54,012 nucleotides of DNA from JBEIQE01 sp040376705 (GCA_040376705.1 JBEIQE010000015.1:1-54012); one strand, 5' to 3'; counted from the stretch's first letter, positions 1 to 8,246 are shown. The notes: generated by a model from the sequence alone, not told the origin. A program made the numbers and translations.

Positions 1-33
1 GAAGAAGCGCTTAACGCCATTCCGCCGCTGTAG
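1..33 (+). CDS. 3' end of an upstream gene (partial)
   Basis: The first 33 bases are open in frame 1 and end in TAG, giving a ten-residue tail EEALNAIPPL. A Shine-Dalgarno sequence and hisC follow 30 bases later on the same strand, so this is probably the end of the preceding operon member. In related bacteria chorismate mutase or metX-like genes often precede hisC-tyrC, but ten residues are too few to identify it. Confidence 0.45.
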   Translation, partial: EEALNAIPPL

Positions 34-63
34 TATGAATGGCTTTCCTCAAGGAGAGCCATT

Positions 64-1137
64 ATGCAAAAGCCTACGCCCCGCCCCGGTATCATGGATA
101 TTGCCCCTTATGTGGGTGGCGAAGCCAAGGCGGCACCAGGCCAGCGCTTGTTGCGCTTAGCCTCAAACGAAGGCGCATATGGCCCGCCGCCTAAAGCTGT
201 TGAGGCCCTCAAGAACTATCTGCCCGACCTGCACCGCTATCCGGATGGTAATTGCACAGCCTTGCGGGAAGCCTTGGCCAAAAAATACAATAGCTCACCA
301 GACAACATCGTATGCGGTGCTGGTTCGGATGAGCTGATTGGCCTCTTGATGCGCGCTTATGCGGGCGTGGGCGATGAAGTACTCTATAGCCAATACGGCT
401 TTTTAATGTACGCGATTGCGGCGAAGGCCTGCGGCGCAACGCCGGTTGCAGCGCCTGAGCAGAATTTGTGTGCGGATGTTGATGCGCTGCTGGCGGCCGT
501 AACCCCGCGCACCAAGCTGCTGTTCATCGCCAACCCCAACAACCCCACTGGCAGTCTGCTGAGCAAGAGCGAGATAGCGCGCCTACATGCTGGCCTGCGC
601 AGCGATGTTGTACTGGTGCTCGATGCGGCTTATGGCGAGTTTGTAACAGGCGGCAGCTATAGCGCTGGCGATGAGCTGATTGGCGCAGGTAATGTAGTAG
701 TGCTGCGTACCTTCTCGAAAATCTATGCGCTCGCTGGGCCGCGCTTGGGCTGGGCGCATACCTCGGTTGAAATTGCTGGTGTACTCAATCGTGTACGGGG
801 GCCATTTAACGTACCCGCCATGGCGCAGGTGGCTGGCTTGGCGGCACTGGCGGATGACCAGTTCGTGCACCATGCCCACCACGAGAATGCCAAAGTGAAA
901 GCGGCGTTTGAGGTACAGCTCACCGCACTTGGTCTTAAGGCTTACCCGAGCGCGGGGAACTTTATCCTCATCCAGTTTGGCCCCAAGGCTGAGGAGATAC
1001 GCCTGGCTCTTAAAGAGCGGGGCATTCTCGTACGCCAAATGGGCGCTTACAAACTACCCGAGACCTTGCGTATTACCATCGGTACAGCAGAGGAAATGAA
1101 TATGGTTGCTGCAGCGCTGAAGGAAATATTGGCATGA
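64..1137 (+). CDS. hisC: Histidinol-phosphate / aromatic aminotransferase HisC
   Basis: A 357-residue class I/II PLP-dependent aminotransferase, full length for HisC. It has the N-terminal LASNEGAYGP motif (family form LxxNENPxGP), NPNNPTG near residue 160, the aspartate stretch VLDAAYGEF, and the Schiff-base lysine K219 in TFSKIYALAGPRLGW. The family transfers an amino group from glutamate to imidazole-acetol phosphate. In alphaproteobacteria with hisC beside tyrC the enzyme often also acts on aromatic 2-oxo acids. The ATG at 64 has AAGGAG 8 bases upstream. The stop overlaps the tyrC start (ATGA), which indicates translational coupling and a role in tyrosine and phenylalanine as well as histidine synthesis. 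Confidence 0.93.
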   Translation: MQKPTPRPGIMDIAPYVGGEAKAAPGQRLLRLASNEGAYGPPPKAVEALKNYLPDLHRYPDGNCTALREALAKKYNSSPDNIVCGAGSDELIGLLMRAYAGVGDEVLYSQYGFLMYAIAAKACGATPVAAPEQNLCADVDALLAAVTPRTKLLFIANPNNPTGSLLSKSEIARLHAGLRSDVVLVLDAAYGEFVTGGSYSAGDELIGAGNVVVLRTFSKIYALAGPRLGWAHTSVEIAGVLNRVRGPFNVPAMAQVAGLAALADDQFVHHAHHENAKVKAAFEVQLTALGLKAYPSAGNFILIQFGPKAEEIRLALKERGILVRQMGAYKLPETLRITIGTAEEMNMVAAALKEILA

Positions 1138-2018
1138 CCACTCCCTTGTTTAAGCGCGTTGCGTTCATTGGTATCGGTATGATTGGCTCATCAGTCGCGC
1201 GGGCATTAAAAATCAATGGCATTGCTGAAGAGATTGTGTGCGCAGATATCAACGCCAACTATCGCACCAAGGCAGTTGAGCTTGGTGTCGTAAGTGCAGC
1301 TTTCGAGAACCCGGCCGATGCTGTTAAAGGCGCAGATCTGGTTATTCTGGCAGCGCCGATTGGTGCCAATATCGCCATTATGCAGCAGGTCGCACCTGCC
1401 CTTGAGGTGGGTTGTATTTTAACGGACGTTGGCTCGGTCAAGCAATCGGTCATCAGTGATGTCGCGCCGCTGGTGCCGCATGGGGTGCACTTCATCCCCG
1501 GTCACCCGATTGCGGGCGGTGAGAAGTCTGGCCCTGAGGTGGGCGATGCCGCTATCTTTAAAAACCGCTGGTGCCTGCTCACGCCGCTGCCGAATACAGA
1601 TGCCCAAGCGCTGCAGCGCGTGAAAGAAATGTGGGAGCGCTGTGGCAGTAATGTAGAAATCATGGCGGCTGCGCGCCACGATAAAACCCTCGCTATCACC
1701 TCGCACCTGCCGCATCTCATCGCTTATACGATTGTGGATACAGCAGCAAATTTAGAGGACGACCTGAAGGCAGATGTGATTAAGTTTTCAGCCGGTGGCT
1801 TCAGGGATTCAACCCGTATGGCGGGCTCGGACCCCACCATGTGGCGGGATATTTTTCTGAGCAACCCGGATGCCGTGCTTGAGATTGTGCAGCGCTTCAC
1901 TGAAGACCTGAACCTACTGCAAAAAGCCATTCGCAAAGGTGATGGGCAAACGCTGTTCGACCTGTTCTCGCGCACCCGCGAAATTCGCGAGCGTGTGATT
2001 ATGGCCAAACAAAGCTAA
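1134..2018 (+). CDS. tyrC: Prephenate/arogenate dehydrogenase TyrC
   Basis: A 294-residue NAD(P)-dependent prephenate or arogenate dehydrogenase for tyrosine synthesis. The Rossmann loop is FIGIGMIGSS (residues about 10-20). The family motif HPIAGGEKSG with its conserved His and Gly lies near residue 122, and a helical dimerisation domain carrying SAGGFRDSTRMA follows near residue 225. No ACT or chorismate mutase domain is fused, so this is the stand-alone alphaproteobacterial type. The start overlaps the hisC stop by four bases, and GAAGGAAAT lies just upstream. The gene ends tail to tail with plsC, overlapping it by four bases. Confidence 0.92.
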   Translation: MTTPLFKRVAFIGIGMIGSSVARALKINGIAEEIVCADINANYRTKAVELGVVSAAFENPADAVKGADLVILAAPIGANIAIMQQVAPALEVGCILTDVGSVKQSVISDVAPLVPHGVHFIPGHPIAGGEKSGPEVGDAAIFKNRWCLLTPLPNTDAQALQRVKEMWERCGSNVEIMAAARHDKTLAITSHLPHLIAYTIVDTAANLEDDLKADVIKFSAGGFRDSTRMAGSDPTMWRDIFLSNPDAVLEIVQRFTEDLNLLQKAIRKGDGQTLFDLFSRTREIRERVIMAKQS

Positions 2019-2749
2019 ACGCTACCGAGAGCCGGGCCACCAGCCTGCTGTACCAAGCGGTCGGACGCTGTTTCCACCACAGCTTCAAGCTGCTTGAGGG
2101 CCTCATCGCGCGTGAGACCCGGCATGATCGGTGGCAGGATTTCAAACGTCACGGTGCCTGGGCGTACCAAAAAACCATGGCGCGGCCAGAATACACCTGC
2201 GTTCATGGCTACTGGCACGATGGGGAGCTTCAGCTCATCATACATAACCGCAACGCCGGATTTATACGGGCGGATAGCGCCCGGTTTGATACGCGTACCC
2301 TGCGGGAAAATTACAATGCGGCGGCCCTGTGCTACGACCTTGCGGGCGCCGTTGAGCATGGAGGTCATGGCAACGCCTTTAGCCCCGCGATCAACCGGAA
2401 TCATACCTGCCTTGGCCTGATACCAACCCCAGAACGGGATGAACATGAGTTCTCTTTTAAGAATAACCGCTACATCGCCAAACAGGTGATGCAGCTTGAG
2501 TGTTTCGTAAGCTGACTGATGCTTCATGGCAATGATACACGGGCCTTGCGGCAAGTTTTCAAGCCCCTTCACTTCATAATGCAGGCCTAGAATACCGCGT
2601 TCGAACAGCATGTAGCTGCGGAAGAACTGGGTGATAATCCACACCATGGCGCGGCGCGGAATCAGAAGCATCCACATCAGCGCCAATGCCCAAAAGGCGG
2701 TCCAGATAAAGAAGCAGATATGGAACAGGAGTGAGCGGATGAAGATCAT
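2015..2749 (-). CDS. plsC: 1-acyl-sn-glycerol-3-phosphate acyltransferase (PlsC family)
   Basis: A 244-residue membrane acyltransferase of phospholipid synthesis, which acylates lysophosphatidic acid at sn-2. An N-terminal hydrophobic region (about 3-45) precedes the acyltransferase domain. Block I reads MKHQSAYET, with the catalytic His but Ala-Tyr in place of the usual HxSxxD spacing. Block III is FPQGTRIKPG (family form FPEGTR). The start at 2749 is chosen because its ATG overlaps the ftsX stop (ATGA). The open frame extends to 2947, but that extension is Cys-rich and antisense-like and lies inside ftsX. The Gln in FPQGTR and the altered block I are seen in several alphaproteobacterial family members as far as I recall. 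Confidence 0.87.
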   Translation of the reverse strand: MIFIRSLLFHICFFIWTAFWALALMWMLLIPRRAMVWIITQFFRSYMLFERGILGLHYEVKGLENLPQGPCIIAMKHQSAYETLKLHHLFGDVAVILKRELMFIPFWGWYQAKAGMIPVDRGAKGVAMTSMLNGARKVVAQGRRIVIFPQGTRIKPGAIRPYKSGVAVMYDELKLPIVPVAMNAGVFWPRHGFLVRPGTVTFEILPPIMPGLTRDEALKQLEAVVETASDRLVQQAGGPALGSV

Positions 2750-3606
2750 GGTAACTCGGAAAGTAAACGGCGGGCAGTGCGGCGCGAGGTCATGCCTGCA
2801 AGCAGAACAAACAGTAGGGGTATAACCGGCACAGCCAACCACGGAATGCTCGAGACATAACCGATGCGCTGGCCCAGCACACTGACAATTGCCAGCAGGA
2901 TAGCCGCCACCACACCACCCAGAACTGCGCCTTGGGTAGAAACCCACAGCATATGCCGCTGGAACTGGCGGGCGATGAAGGCATCCGTCGCACCCACAAG
3001 ATGCAGCAACTCCACCACATCGCGGTGCGTATTAAGGCCTGCGCGTACGAGCAGAATAAGGATAAGTGCCGCCGCACCGGCAATCAGCACAACCATACTG
3101 TATGCCGCGATGATGCTGAGCTGAGCCAAGCGGCGCACATCGCGCAGCCATGAGCCATGGTCATCAAGCGATACACCGGCAATACCCTTCAGGCTTTCCT
3201 GCAGCACCGCGATATCGCCCTGCTGCTTGAGGGTGACATCGATGAGCGCGGGGACTGGCAAATCTGCTGGTAATTCGCCTTGTCCCAACCATGGCGCCAA
3301 GAGGCGGGACATATCCTCGCCTGAGAGCGGCTCGGCAGTAGCCACCTGCGGCGAAGCTCGCAACACGGCCAGAGATTCCTCCACCCGCTGCGCCAGCGGC
3401 GTGGCGCGCTCATCCAGCTGCATGACCTGTACGGTGAGCTTGAGGTCGAGCCCGCTGCGCCAGTTGGAGAGTCCCTCGCCCAGCATGACTGCGCCCACCA
3501 GCATGAGCGTTGCCAGCAGCACCATGATGCCGATGATAAGCGGCAGGAAGCGGCCGGTGGCATCGCGGTCGAGCGGAATGGTGGTGCGGCGTTGCTGCTT
3601 CTTCAT
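2746..3606 (-). CDS. ftsX: Cell division ABC-transporter permease FtsX
   Basis: A 286-residue FtsX: cytoplasmic N-terminus, first membrane segment at about 21-43 (PLIIGIMVLLATLMLVG), a periplasmic loop of roughly 120 residues that in this family activates peptidoglycan hydrolases, then three C-terminal membrane segments from about residue 165. With FtsE it forms the FtsEX complex that couples ATP hydrolysis to septal wall cleavage. It overlaps ftsE upstream and plsC downstream by four bases each, so all three are probably made from one transcript. Confidence 0.9.
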   Translation of the reverse strand: MKKQQRRTTIPLDRDATGRFLPLIIGIMVLLATLMLVGAVMLGEGLSNWRSGLDLKLTVQVMQLDERATPLAQRVEESLAVLRASPQVATAEPLSGEDMSRLLAPWLGQGELPADLPVPALIDVTLKQQGDIAVLQESLKGIAGVSLDDHGSWLRDVRRLAQLSIIAAYSMVVLIAGAAALILILLVRAGLNTHRDVVELLHLVGATDAFIARQFQRHMLWVSTQGAVLGGVVAAILLAIVSVLGQRIGYVSSIPWLAVPVIPLLFVLLAGMTSRRTARRLLSELP

Positions 3607-4277
3607 GCTGCCTCGCCTGCTTCACTCTGCATCAGGTGGCCATCTGCCAGATGCAGGCGCGGATACTTGAAGCGCTCGAGCAATGACTCGTTATGGGTTG
3701 CAATTACAATAGTGGTGCCAAGGCGGTTGAGCTCTTCGAATAGGTAGAGCAAGCGCAGCGCGATGCCGTTATCAACGTTACCGGTCGGCTCGTCAGCGAG
3801 CAGGAGTTTTGGCCGTGCGATAACCGCACGCGCAATCGCTACGCGCTGCTGCTGCCCGCCCGAAAGCACTGTGGGCCGCAGGTGCAGTACATCGCCAAGG
3901 CCGATCCACTTGAGCAGTTCGGTCACATGCGCCAGCGCCTCGCCCTCGGGCTTGCCCGCAGCGCGCAGCGGTAGCGCCACATTATCGAGCACACTTAAGT
4001 GATCCAGCAAACGGAAGTCCTGAAACACCACGCCGATCTGCTGGCGCAGTGCCGGCAGGTCATCCCGTGGCAATGAGACGATATCCTGCCCGAACATGGT
4101 AATCAGCCCGCGTGACGGGCGGTGCGCGAGATAGAGCAAACGCAACAGTGATGACTTACCCGCACCCGAGGCACCGGTGAGGAAGTGGAATGAGCCAGAG
4201 TCGAGCGTGAAGGTGATATCGCGCAAGACCTCAGGCCCGGTGCCATAACGCAAGCCAACTGACTCGAAAGTGATCAT
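3603..4277 (-). CDS. ftsE: Cell division ATP-binding protein FtsE
   Basis: A 224-residue ABC ATPase of normal FtsE length. Walker A is GASGAGKS (about 35-42), the signature is LSGGQQQRVAIARA (about 138), Walker B is LLLADEPTG (about 160), and the switch histidine is in IATHNE near 194. It is the energy-coupling subunit of FtsEX at the division site. The ATG overlaps the stop of the preceding small membrane-protein gene by four bases (4274-4277), so its translation is coupled to that gene. Confidence 0.95.
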   Translation of the reverse strand: MITFESVGLRYGTGPEVLRDITFTLDSGSFHFLTGASGAGKSSLLRLLYLAHRPSRGLITMFGQDIVSLPRDDLPALRQQIGVVFQDFRLLDHLSVLDNVALPLRAAGKPEGEALAHVTELLKWIGLGDVLHLRPTVLSGGQQQRVAIARAVIARPKLLLADEPTGNVDNGIALRLLYLFEELNRLGTTIVIATHNESLLERFKYPRLHLADGHLMQSEAGEAA

Positions 4278-4603
4278 GGCTTTATCTCGAATTGCGGAGC
4301 TGGTACAGGCTCTGCCCCTGTGCCAACCACGGGACTATCAGCGGATACCTCGGCTGGGGTTGCAGGCGGCACAGCATCAGGCTCGCCAAACATCCAGATC
4401 ACCGTGCGCTCACCAAAATTGCGGCTGGCTTCAAGCGCTGGGGCCTGTGTTGCAGCTACGGCTGGGGGCTCATCCCGATTCTGGCTAGCAGGACTCGACC
4501 AGAAATCAGCCGCGTAAAGCAGCACGGCAAAGCCCGCGAGACCGGCTATGACACCGAGAATCAGGGCTACCCTAAGGACATGATGTATGAACGACTCGTT
4601 CAC
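4274..4603 (-). CDS. Small membrane protein, first gene of the ftsEX chain
   Basis: A 109-residue protein of unknown function: a short cytoplasmic start, one membrane segment at about 11-31 (ALILGVIAGLAGFAVLLY), then a Pro/Ala-rich periplasmic stretch containing FGERTVIWMFGEPD. The start codon is GTG, with only a distant GGAG upstream. In many alphaproteobacteria the gene before ftsE encodes an MJ0042 zinc-ribbon protein. This protein has no cysteine, so it is either a remnant without the zinc ribbon or a different protein. The four-base overlap with ftsE implies coupled translation and possibly a role with FtsEX. Confidence 0.7.
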   Translation of the reverse strand: MNESFIHHVLRVALILGVIAGLAGFAVLLYAADFWSSPASQNRDEPPAVAATQAPALEASRNFGERTVIWMFGEPDAVPPATPAEVSADSPVVGTGAEPVPAPQFEIKP

Positions 4604-4668
4604 GAAAGCTGCGACTCCGCATTTGTAACAAAACTGTCATAGAAGAGTCATGGAAGAGTCCCGGACTC
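4593..4668. promoter_or_regulatory. Cluster of GANTC (CcrM methylation) sites
   Basis: Five GANTC sites are read directly at 4593, 4613, 4645, 4656 and 4664. Three more lie in the adjoining gene at 4477, 4492 and 4558. The last two intergenic sites form the perfect 13-base palindrome GAGTCCCGGACTC (4656-4668). In alphaproteobacteria CcrM methylates GANTC, and GcrA acts at promoters carrying such sites, including division genes. Placement before ftsEX fits that, but regulation here is inferred. Confidence 0.5.
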
Positions 4669-4674
4669 ATTATA
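4669..4674 (-). promoter_or_regulatory. Candidate -10 element for the ftsEX operon
   Basis: On the minus strand these six bases read TATAAT, a perfect sigma-70-like -10. A TTGTTA stands 19 bases upstream as a poor -35. It lies about 66 bases before the GTG start of the first gene, and a GANTC site (4664-4668) abuts it. Motif match only; no transcription start is known. Confidence 0.4.
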
Positions 4675-4713
4675 CAGTCTAGATAAAGCATAATAACAAA
4701 AGGAGATAGCGCA

Positions 4714-4896
4714 ATGACGAACAACACTAGAGAAAAAAGCAGCGCCGTCACCTTCGCTTTCAATGCCAACGGCATGCAGGCGGAGAGCACCGACCAGAAG
4801 CCTTGGAGGCGTGCTGCCTTGCGTCAGATGGCTGAGCGCGAGTTCGAGCGCCTAGGCAGCCTTCGCCCCACCCGCAACCTGCTGGGCTGCGAGTAG
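4714..4896 (+). CDS. Small hypothetical protein (60 aa)
   Basis: A 60-residue protein with no recognised domain. It has a Ser/Thr/Asn-rich start, then a basic and acidic helical stretch RRAALRQMAEREFERLGSL (about 31-49), and ends in LGCE. It is accepted as real because AGGAG lies 8 bases before the ATG, and the frame ends three bases from the convergent bdhA stop without overlapping it. No signal peptide or membrane segment is visible. It could be a small cytoplasmic regulator, but nothing shows this. Confidence 0.6.
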   Translation: MTNNTREKSSAVTFAFNANGMQAESTDQKPWRRAALRQMAEREFERLGSLRPTRNLLGCE

Positions 4897-4899
4897 CGC

Positions 4900-5682
4900 T
4901 TACTGCGCGGTCCAGCCACCATCCATTGAGTAGGCAGAACCTGTCATCTGCGCAGCTGCATCGCTGCACATGAACACGGCCAACTGGCCCAGCTGGGCGG
5001 GCGTCACAAATTCCTTGGAAGGCTGCTTCTCGGACAGCAGCTTGACTGAAGCCTGATCATTGGTCAGGCCTTCCTTTGCGGCAATTGCATCAATCTGCTT
5101 CTGCACCAGCGGGGTAAGTACCCAGCCCGGACAAATGGCGTTAGCGGTAATGCCCTGCCCTGCACACTCAAGCGCCGTTACCTTGGTCAGACCAACCACA
5201 CCATGCTTGGCGGCCACATAGGCCGACTTGGTGGCGCTGGCGACAAGGCCGTGTGCTGAAGCAATGTTTACAATACGGCCCCACTTGCGCGCCTTCATGC
5301 CCTTAAGCACAGCAGCCGTACCGTGGAATACAGCCGAAAGGTTGATGGCGATAATTGCATCCCACTTCTCAACCGGGAAATCTTCGATCAGCGCGGTGTG
5401 CTGAATGCCTGCGTTATTCACCAGAATATCTACCTGACCGAAGAAGCTTTCTGCCTCTTTCACCATGGCGGCAATCTCGGCCGGCTTGCTCATATCGGCA
5501 GCGCCGTAGTGTACGGCGGGCGCACCGGCCTTGAGCACAGCGGCCTTGGCGGCTTCAATTTCTTCAGGCTTGCCAAAACCATTAAGCATGATCTTCACGC
5601 CCTCAGCCGCAAACGCCTCGGCAATACCAAGGCCGATACCGCTGGTCGAACCTGTAACAATCGCAACTTTATTGGACAGCAT
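4900..5682 (-). CDS. bdhA: D-3-hydroxybutyrate dehydrogenase (SDR family)
   Basis: A 260-residue short-chain dehydrogenase closely matching the 3-hydroxybutyrate dehydrogenase pattern: TGSTSGIG cofactor loop at 10-17, NNAG at about 89-92, catalytic S142 in NIASAHG, Y155 and K159 in YVAAKHG, then the substrate-side stretch ICPGWVLTPLVQKQI. The enzyme oxidises D-3-hydroxybutyrate to acetoacetate with NAD, a step in using polyhydroxybutyrate or ketone bodies. It follows the parA-like gene by 30 bases on the same strand. No PHB polymerase or depolymerase gene is in the window. Confidence 0.9.
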   Translation of the reverse strand: MLSNKVAIVTGSTSGIGLGIAEAFAAEGVKIMLNGFGKPEEIEAAKAAVLKAGAPAVHYGAADMSKPAEIAAMVKEAESFFGQVDILVNNAGIQHTALIEDFPVEKWDAIIAINLSAVFHGTAAVLKGMKARKWGRIVNIASAHGLVASATKSAYVAAKHGVVGLTKVTALECAGQGITANAICPGWVLTPLVQKQIDAIAAKEGLTNDQASVKLLSEKQPSKEFVTPAQLGQLAVFMCSDAAAQMTGSAYSMDGGWTAQ

Positions 5683-5712
5683 GATTTTCTCCCGAGAAAT
5701 TGTAAGGACTAG

Positions 5713-6357
5713 TTAGGCCGCTTTGCGCAGGTTGACACTGCGACGAACCAGCTCACGTGCCAGTGCGCTGATCTCATCGGCTGCGCTGGATAAACGATTG
5801 GTCTCGACCACGCCTTTGCCATTCAACATCGATTCAGCATAGGCCACACGGGCACCCAGGCGCACACGCGATACATCGCTACCCAGCTGGTCAAGATTCT
5901 CGACAATGCCTTCAGCCATGTTGCTGCGCGGGGGCACACGGTTGGGCACGATGAGTGTGGGTACGCCCTCAGCGCGCGCGAGCATGAGCGTGGCTTGCGT
6001 AGCCCATACATCCATCGGCGAGGGTTGAATGGGAATGAGCAGCAAATCGGCCGTGCGAATGGCCCAGCGTGCATCTGTCTCGGCATGCGGGGGGCTATCG
6101 ACGAAAACATACTGATGATCGCGCGCCAGCATCTCAACCTCGCGGCCGGTGCGCCAGCCGGTGGCCTGCACATGCGTGAGGCGGTCTTCATCGCCCAGCA
6201 TCTGGCGGCGCACTTCGGCCCAGCGGGTGAGCGAGCCCTGCGGGTCGATATCGACAGTGGCTACGGTTTTCTTCATCGAGAGGAACGCGGCGGCCAGCTG
6301 CGCGGCAATGGTTGTTTTGCCGGCTCCACCTTTACGCTGTGCGACTGTAATGATCAT
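5713..6357 (-). CDS. Orphan ParA-family ATPase
   Basis: A 214-residue P-loop ATPase of the ParA/MinD class. It has the deviant Walker A KGGAGKTT (residues 9-16, with the signature lysine), the A' aspartates in VDIDPQGSLTRWAEVR, and Walker B-like VFVDSPPH. There is no N-terminal helix-turn-helix and no parB or parS-like gene next to it, so it is unlikely to be the chromosomal partition protein. Short orphan ParAs of this kind position cargo such as chemoreceptor arrays, storage granules or plasmids. The same-strand bdhA 30 bases downstream makes a link to polyhydroxybutyrate granules conceivable, which is speculation. Confidence 0.8.
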   Translation of the reverse strand: MIITVAQRKGGAGKTTIAAQLAAAFLSMKKTVATVDIDPQGSLTRWAEVRRQMLGDEDRLTHVQATGWRTGREVEMLARDHQYVFVDSPPHAETDARWAIRTADLLLIPIQPSPMDVWATQATLMLARAEGVPTLIVPNRVPPRSNMAEGIVENLDQLGSDVSRVRLGARVAYAESMLNGKGVVETNRLSSAADEISALARELVRRSVNLRKAA

Positions 6358-6436
6358 GGCGTTTCTCCCGAAATCGTCCCTAATTTAGGCGCAATCAGCC
6401 ATTGCACAAGGGTTTATAACAGGCTTTAACAACAGC

Positions 6437-7447
6437 ATGCCTGAGACTAAAACCAAGCCCGAAATCATGACGGTTTCGACCGAAAGCCTGACCGCCGCCG
6501 CCTATGCACTGCAGGAAGGCCGACTCGTTGCTTTTCCGACCGAAACAGTTTACGGACTCGGCGCAGATGCCACCAATGACACAGCCGTGGCGCGCATTTT
6601 TGCGACTAAAGGCCGTCCGCAGTTCAACCCGCTAATCGTACATGTCGCGCATGCCGACGAAGTACCGGGCATTGCCGTGCCGGATAGAATTGCCCGCGAG
6701 CTGATGCTGCGCTTCTGGCCCGGACCCCTCACCCTTGTGTTACCGCGAGCCGAGAACTCATCCATCTCGCTGCTATGCAGCGCTGGGCTCGACAGTATTG
6801 CTGTGCGCTGCCCCGAGAATAAAACTGCACGCAACCTCATTGAAGCAGCAGGCGTGCCGCTGGCTGCGCCCAGTGCCAACCGCTCAGGTCAGGTAAGCCC
6901 TACCAGCGCCCAACATGTGATTGAGAGTTTTGGCGAAGAGGCTGGCGATATCGCCATCATCCTCGCGGGGGGTAAGAGCTACCTTGGGGTTGAGTCAACC
7001 GTGCTCGACCTTTCGGGCAATATACCCACCCTGCTACGCCCCGGCGCTGTGCTGCGCGAAGAGATTGAGGAAGCGATTGGCATGCCCATAAGGGTAAGTG
7101 GTGGCGATGTTGCAAAACCCAACGCCCCAGGCCAGCTTGAGAGCCACTATGCGCCTAATGCACAGGTGCGGCTTGATGTACGCAAGCCCGAGGCAGATGA
7201 AGCCTACCTTGCCTTTGGCAACGTACATGGCATTAGCGCCAAGGCGCTGCTCAATCTCTCAAGCGAGGGTGATTTGTTTGAGGCAGCTGCCAACCTGTTT
7301 GCACATCTGCGCGAGCTGGATAAATCAGGTGCAACACGTATTGCCGTGGCCCCCATACCTGAAGTGGGTTTAGGTGTAGCGATTAACGACCGCCTGCGCC
7401 GCGCTGCAGCACCGCGTACTAGCCCAACAGGTAAGTCGCAAGATTAA
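6437..7447 (+). CDS. tsaC: L-threonylcarbamoyladenylate synthase (TsaC/Sua5)
   Basis: A 336-residue Sua5-type protein that makes threonylcarbamoyl-AMP from threonine, bicarbonate and ATP for the t6A modification of ANN-decoding tRNAs. The YrdC domain shows FPTETVYGLGADA (about 34-46), KGRPQFNPL, FWPGPLTLVL and APSANRSGQVSPT. After a linker containing LLRPGA and HYAPNAQVRL, a Sua5 C-terminal Rossmann-like domain follows from about 240. The start at 6437 has no clear Shine-Dalgarno sequence, and ATG 6467 is an alternative ten residues in. It stands divergent from the ParA gene. Confidence 0.92.
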   Translation: MPETKTKPEIMTVSTESLTAAAYALQEGRLVAFPTETVYGLGADATNDTAVARIFATKGRPQFNPLIVHVAHADEVPGIAVPDRIARELMLRFWPGPLTLVLPRAENSSISLLCSAGLDSIAVRCPENKTARNLIEAAGVPLAAPSANRSGQVSPTSAQHVIESFGEEAGDIAIILAGGKSYLGVESTVLDLSGNIPTLLRPGAVLREEIEEAIGMPIRVSGGDVAKPNAPGQLESHYAPNAQVRLDVRKPEADEAYLAFGNVHGISAKALLNLSSEGDLFEAAANLFAHLRELDKSGATRIAVAPIPEVGLGVAINDRLRRAAAPRTSPTGKSQD

Positions 7448-8246
7448 CGCTGCGCTTGCGCTCGAAGCCTGTGCTCTCAAGCATTTGCATATGCGCTGTA
7501 TGTTCCGCATCAACCAGCGCCATGACCTTGCCCTTCTGGTGCGCCAAATGCGCGAAGGTTAAGGGGGCGTGTTCGGCCTTGCCGCAGCTTATGCCCAGCA
7601 GAATGCGACGCGGCGAGATATCGGTTTGCGGGCTGAGTTCGGTAAACACCCTGAAGCTCTCAACCGGTCCCTGCGGCTTGCGCCACAAAACCGCATCGGC
7701 ATAACCCAGCAGATTGATAAATTCGCTAAGCGGTATAGCCCTGTTATAAACACCAAGCGCACAGAAGGCCATTTCCTCAGCCGCCTTATCGCGTCCCAAT
7801 TCACTCGCCAAGACCAGTGGCAGGCCTTGCGGCACACGCGGCAGCTTGGGGCGGTGCATGACAAAACAGGCATCCTGCGCGTGCAGCTTTGTCGCTGAAT
7901 TATGCATCTCAGCCCATACCGAGCTTACGCTCTTGGCGAGATTAACAGGCGCCGTAAAAAAAATTCCGGCAGGCAGCAAAGCGGCAATACGGGGGGCTAC
8001 CTTACGGATATTTACACTGCTGGCTTGTGTCAGGGATGCAGCCCATTCTTTATCGCCAGCGATTACTACAGCTTTGGTATCGTTCTTATCGAGCGGAATG
8101 ATATGCGTACGCGCCTCACGTCCCGACTTGAGCAACTGGAAGCGCAGGTGCAGCTGCTCAGTCTCGGCCAGCCACTGCAGCTGGTTAAACCTTGTTGATG
8201 CGGTGAGTGTGGGGGTGGTGGGCACTTGTGGCTCTTGGAAGATCAT
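7419..8246 (-). CDS. GNAT-like hypothetical protein A
   Basis: A 275-residue protein I cannot name. The last 60 residues look like the end of a GNAT acetyltransferase fold: RILLGISCG as the acetyl-CoA-facing strand, then VMALVDAEHTAHMQMLESTGFERK, resembling the family pattern V-x-N-x-x-A-x-x-L-x-x-x-GF. The N-terminal half may be a second degenerate GNAT domain. There is no signal peptide. It overlaps the preceding gene B by four bases (ATGA), and the two share layout and a similar C-terminus, which suggests an old tandem duplication. It ends inside the 3' end of the convergent tsaC (29-base overlap). Confidence 0.7.
   Translation of the reverse strand: MIFQEPQVPTTPTLTASTRFNQLQWLAETEQLHLRFQLLKSGREARTHIIPLDKNDTKAVVIAGDKEWAASLTQASSVNIRKVAPRIAALLPAGIFFTAPVNLAKSVSSVWAEMHNSATKLHAQDACFVMHRPKLPRVPQGLPLVLASELGRDKAAEEMAFCALGVYNRAIPLSEFINLLGYADAVLWRKPQGPVESFRVFTELSPQTDISPRRILLGISCGKAEHAPLTFAHLAHQKGKVMALVDAEHTAHMQMLESTGFERKRSVNLATYLLG

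Noticed and set aside
2750..2947. Longer start for plsC
   Set aside because: The extra 66 residues are Cys/Gly-rich, lie wholly inside ftsX and would bury the ATGA junction.
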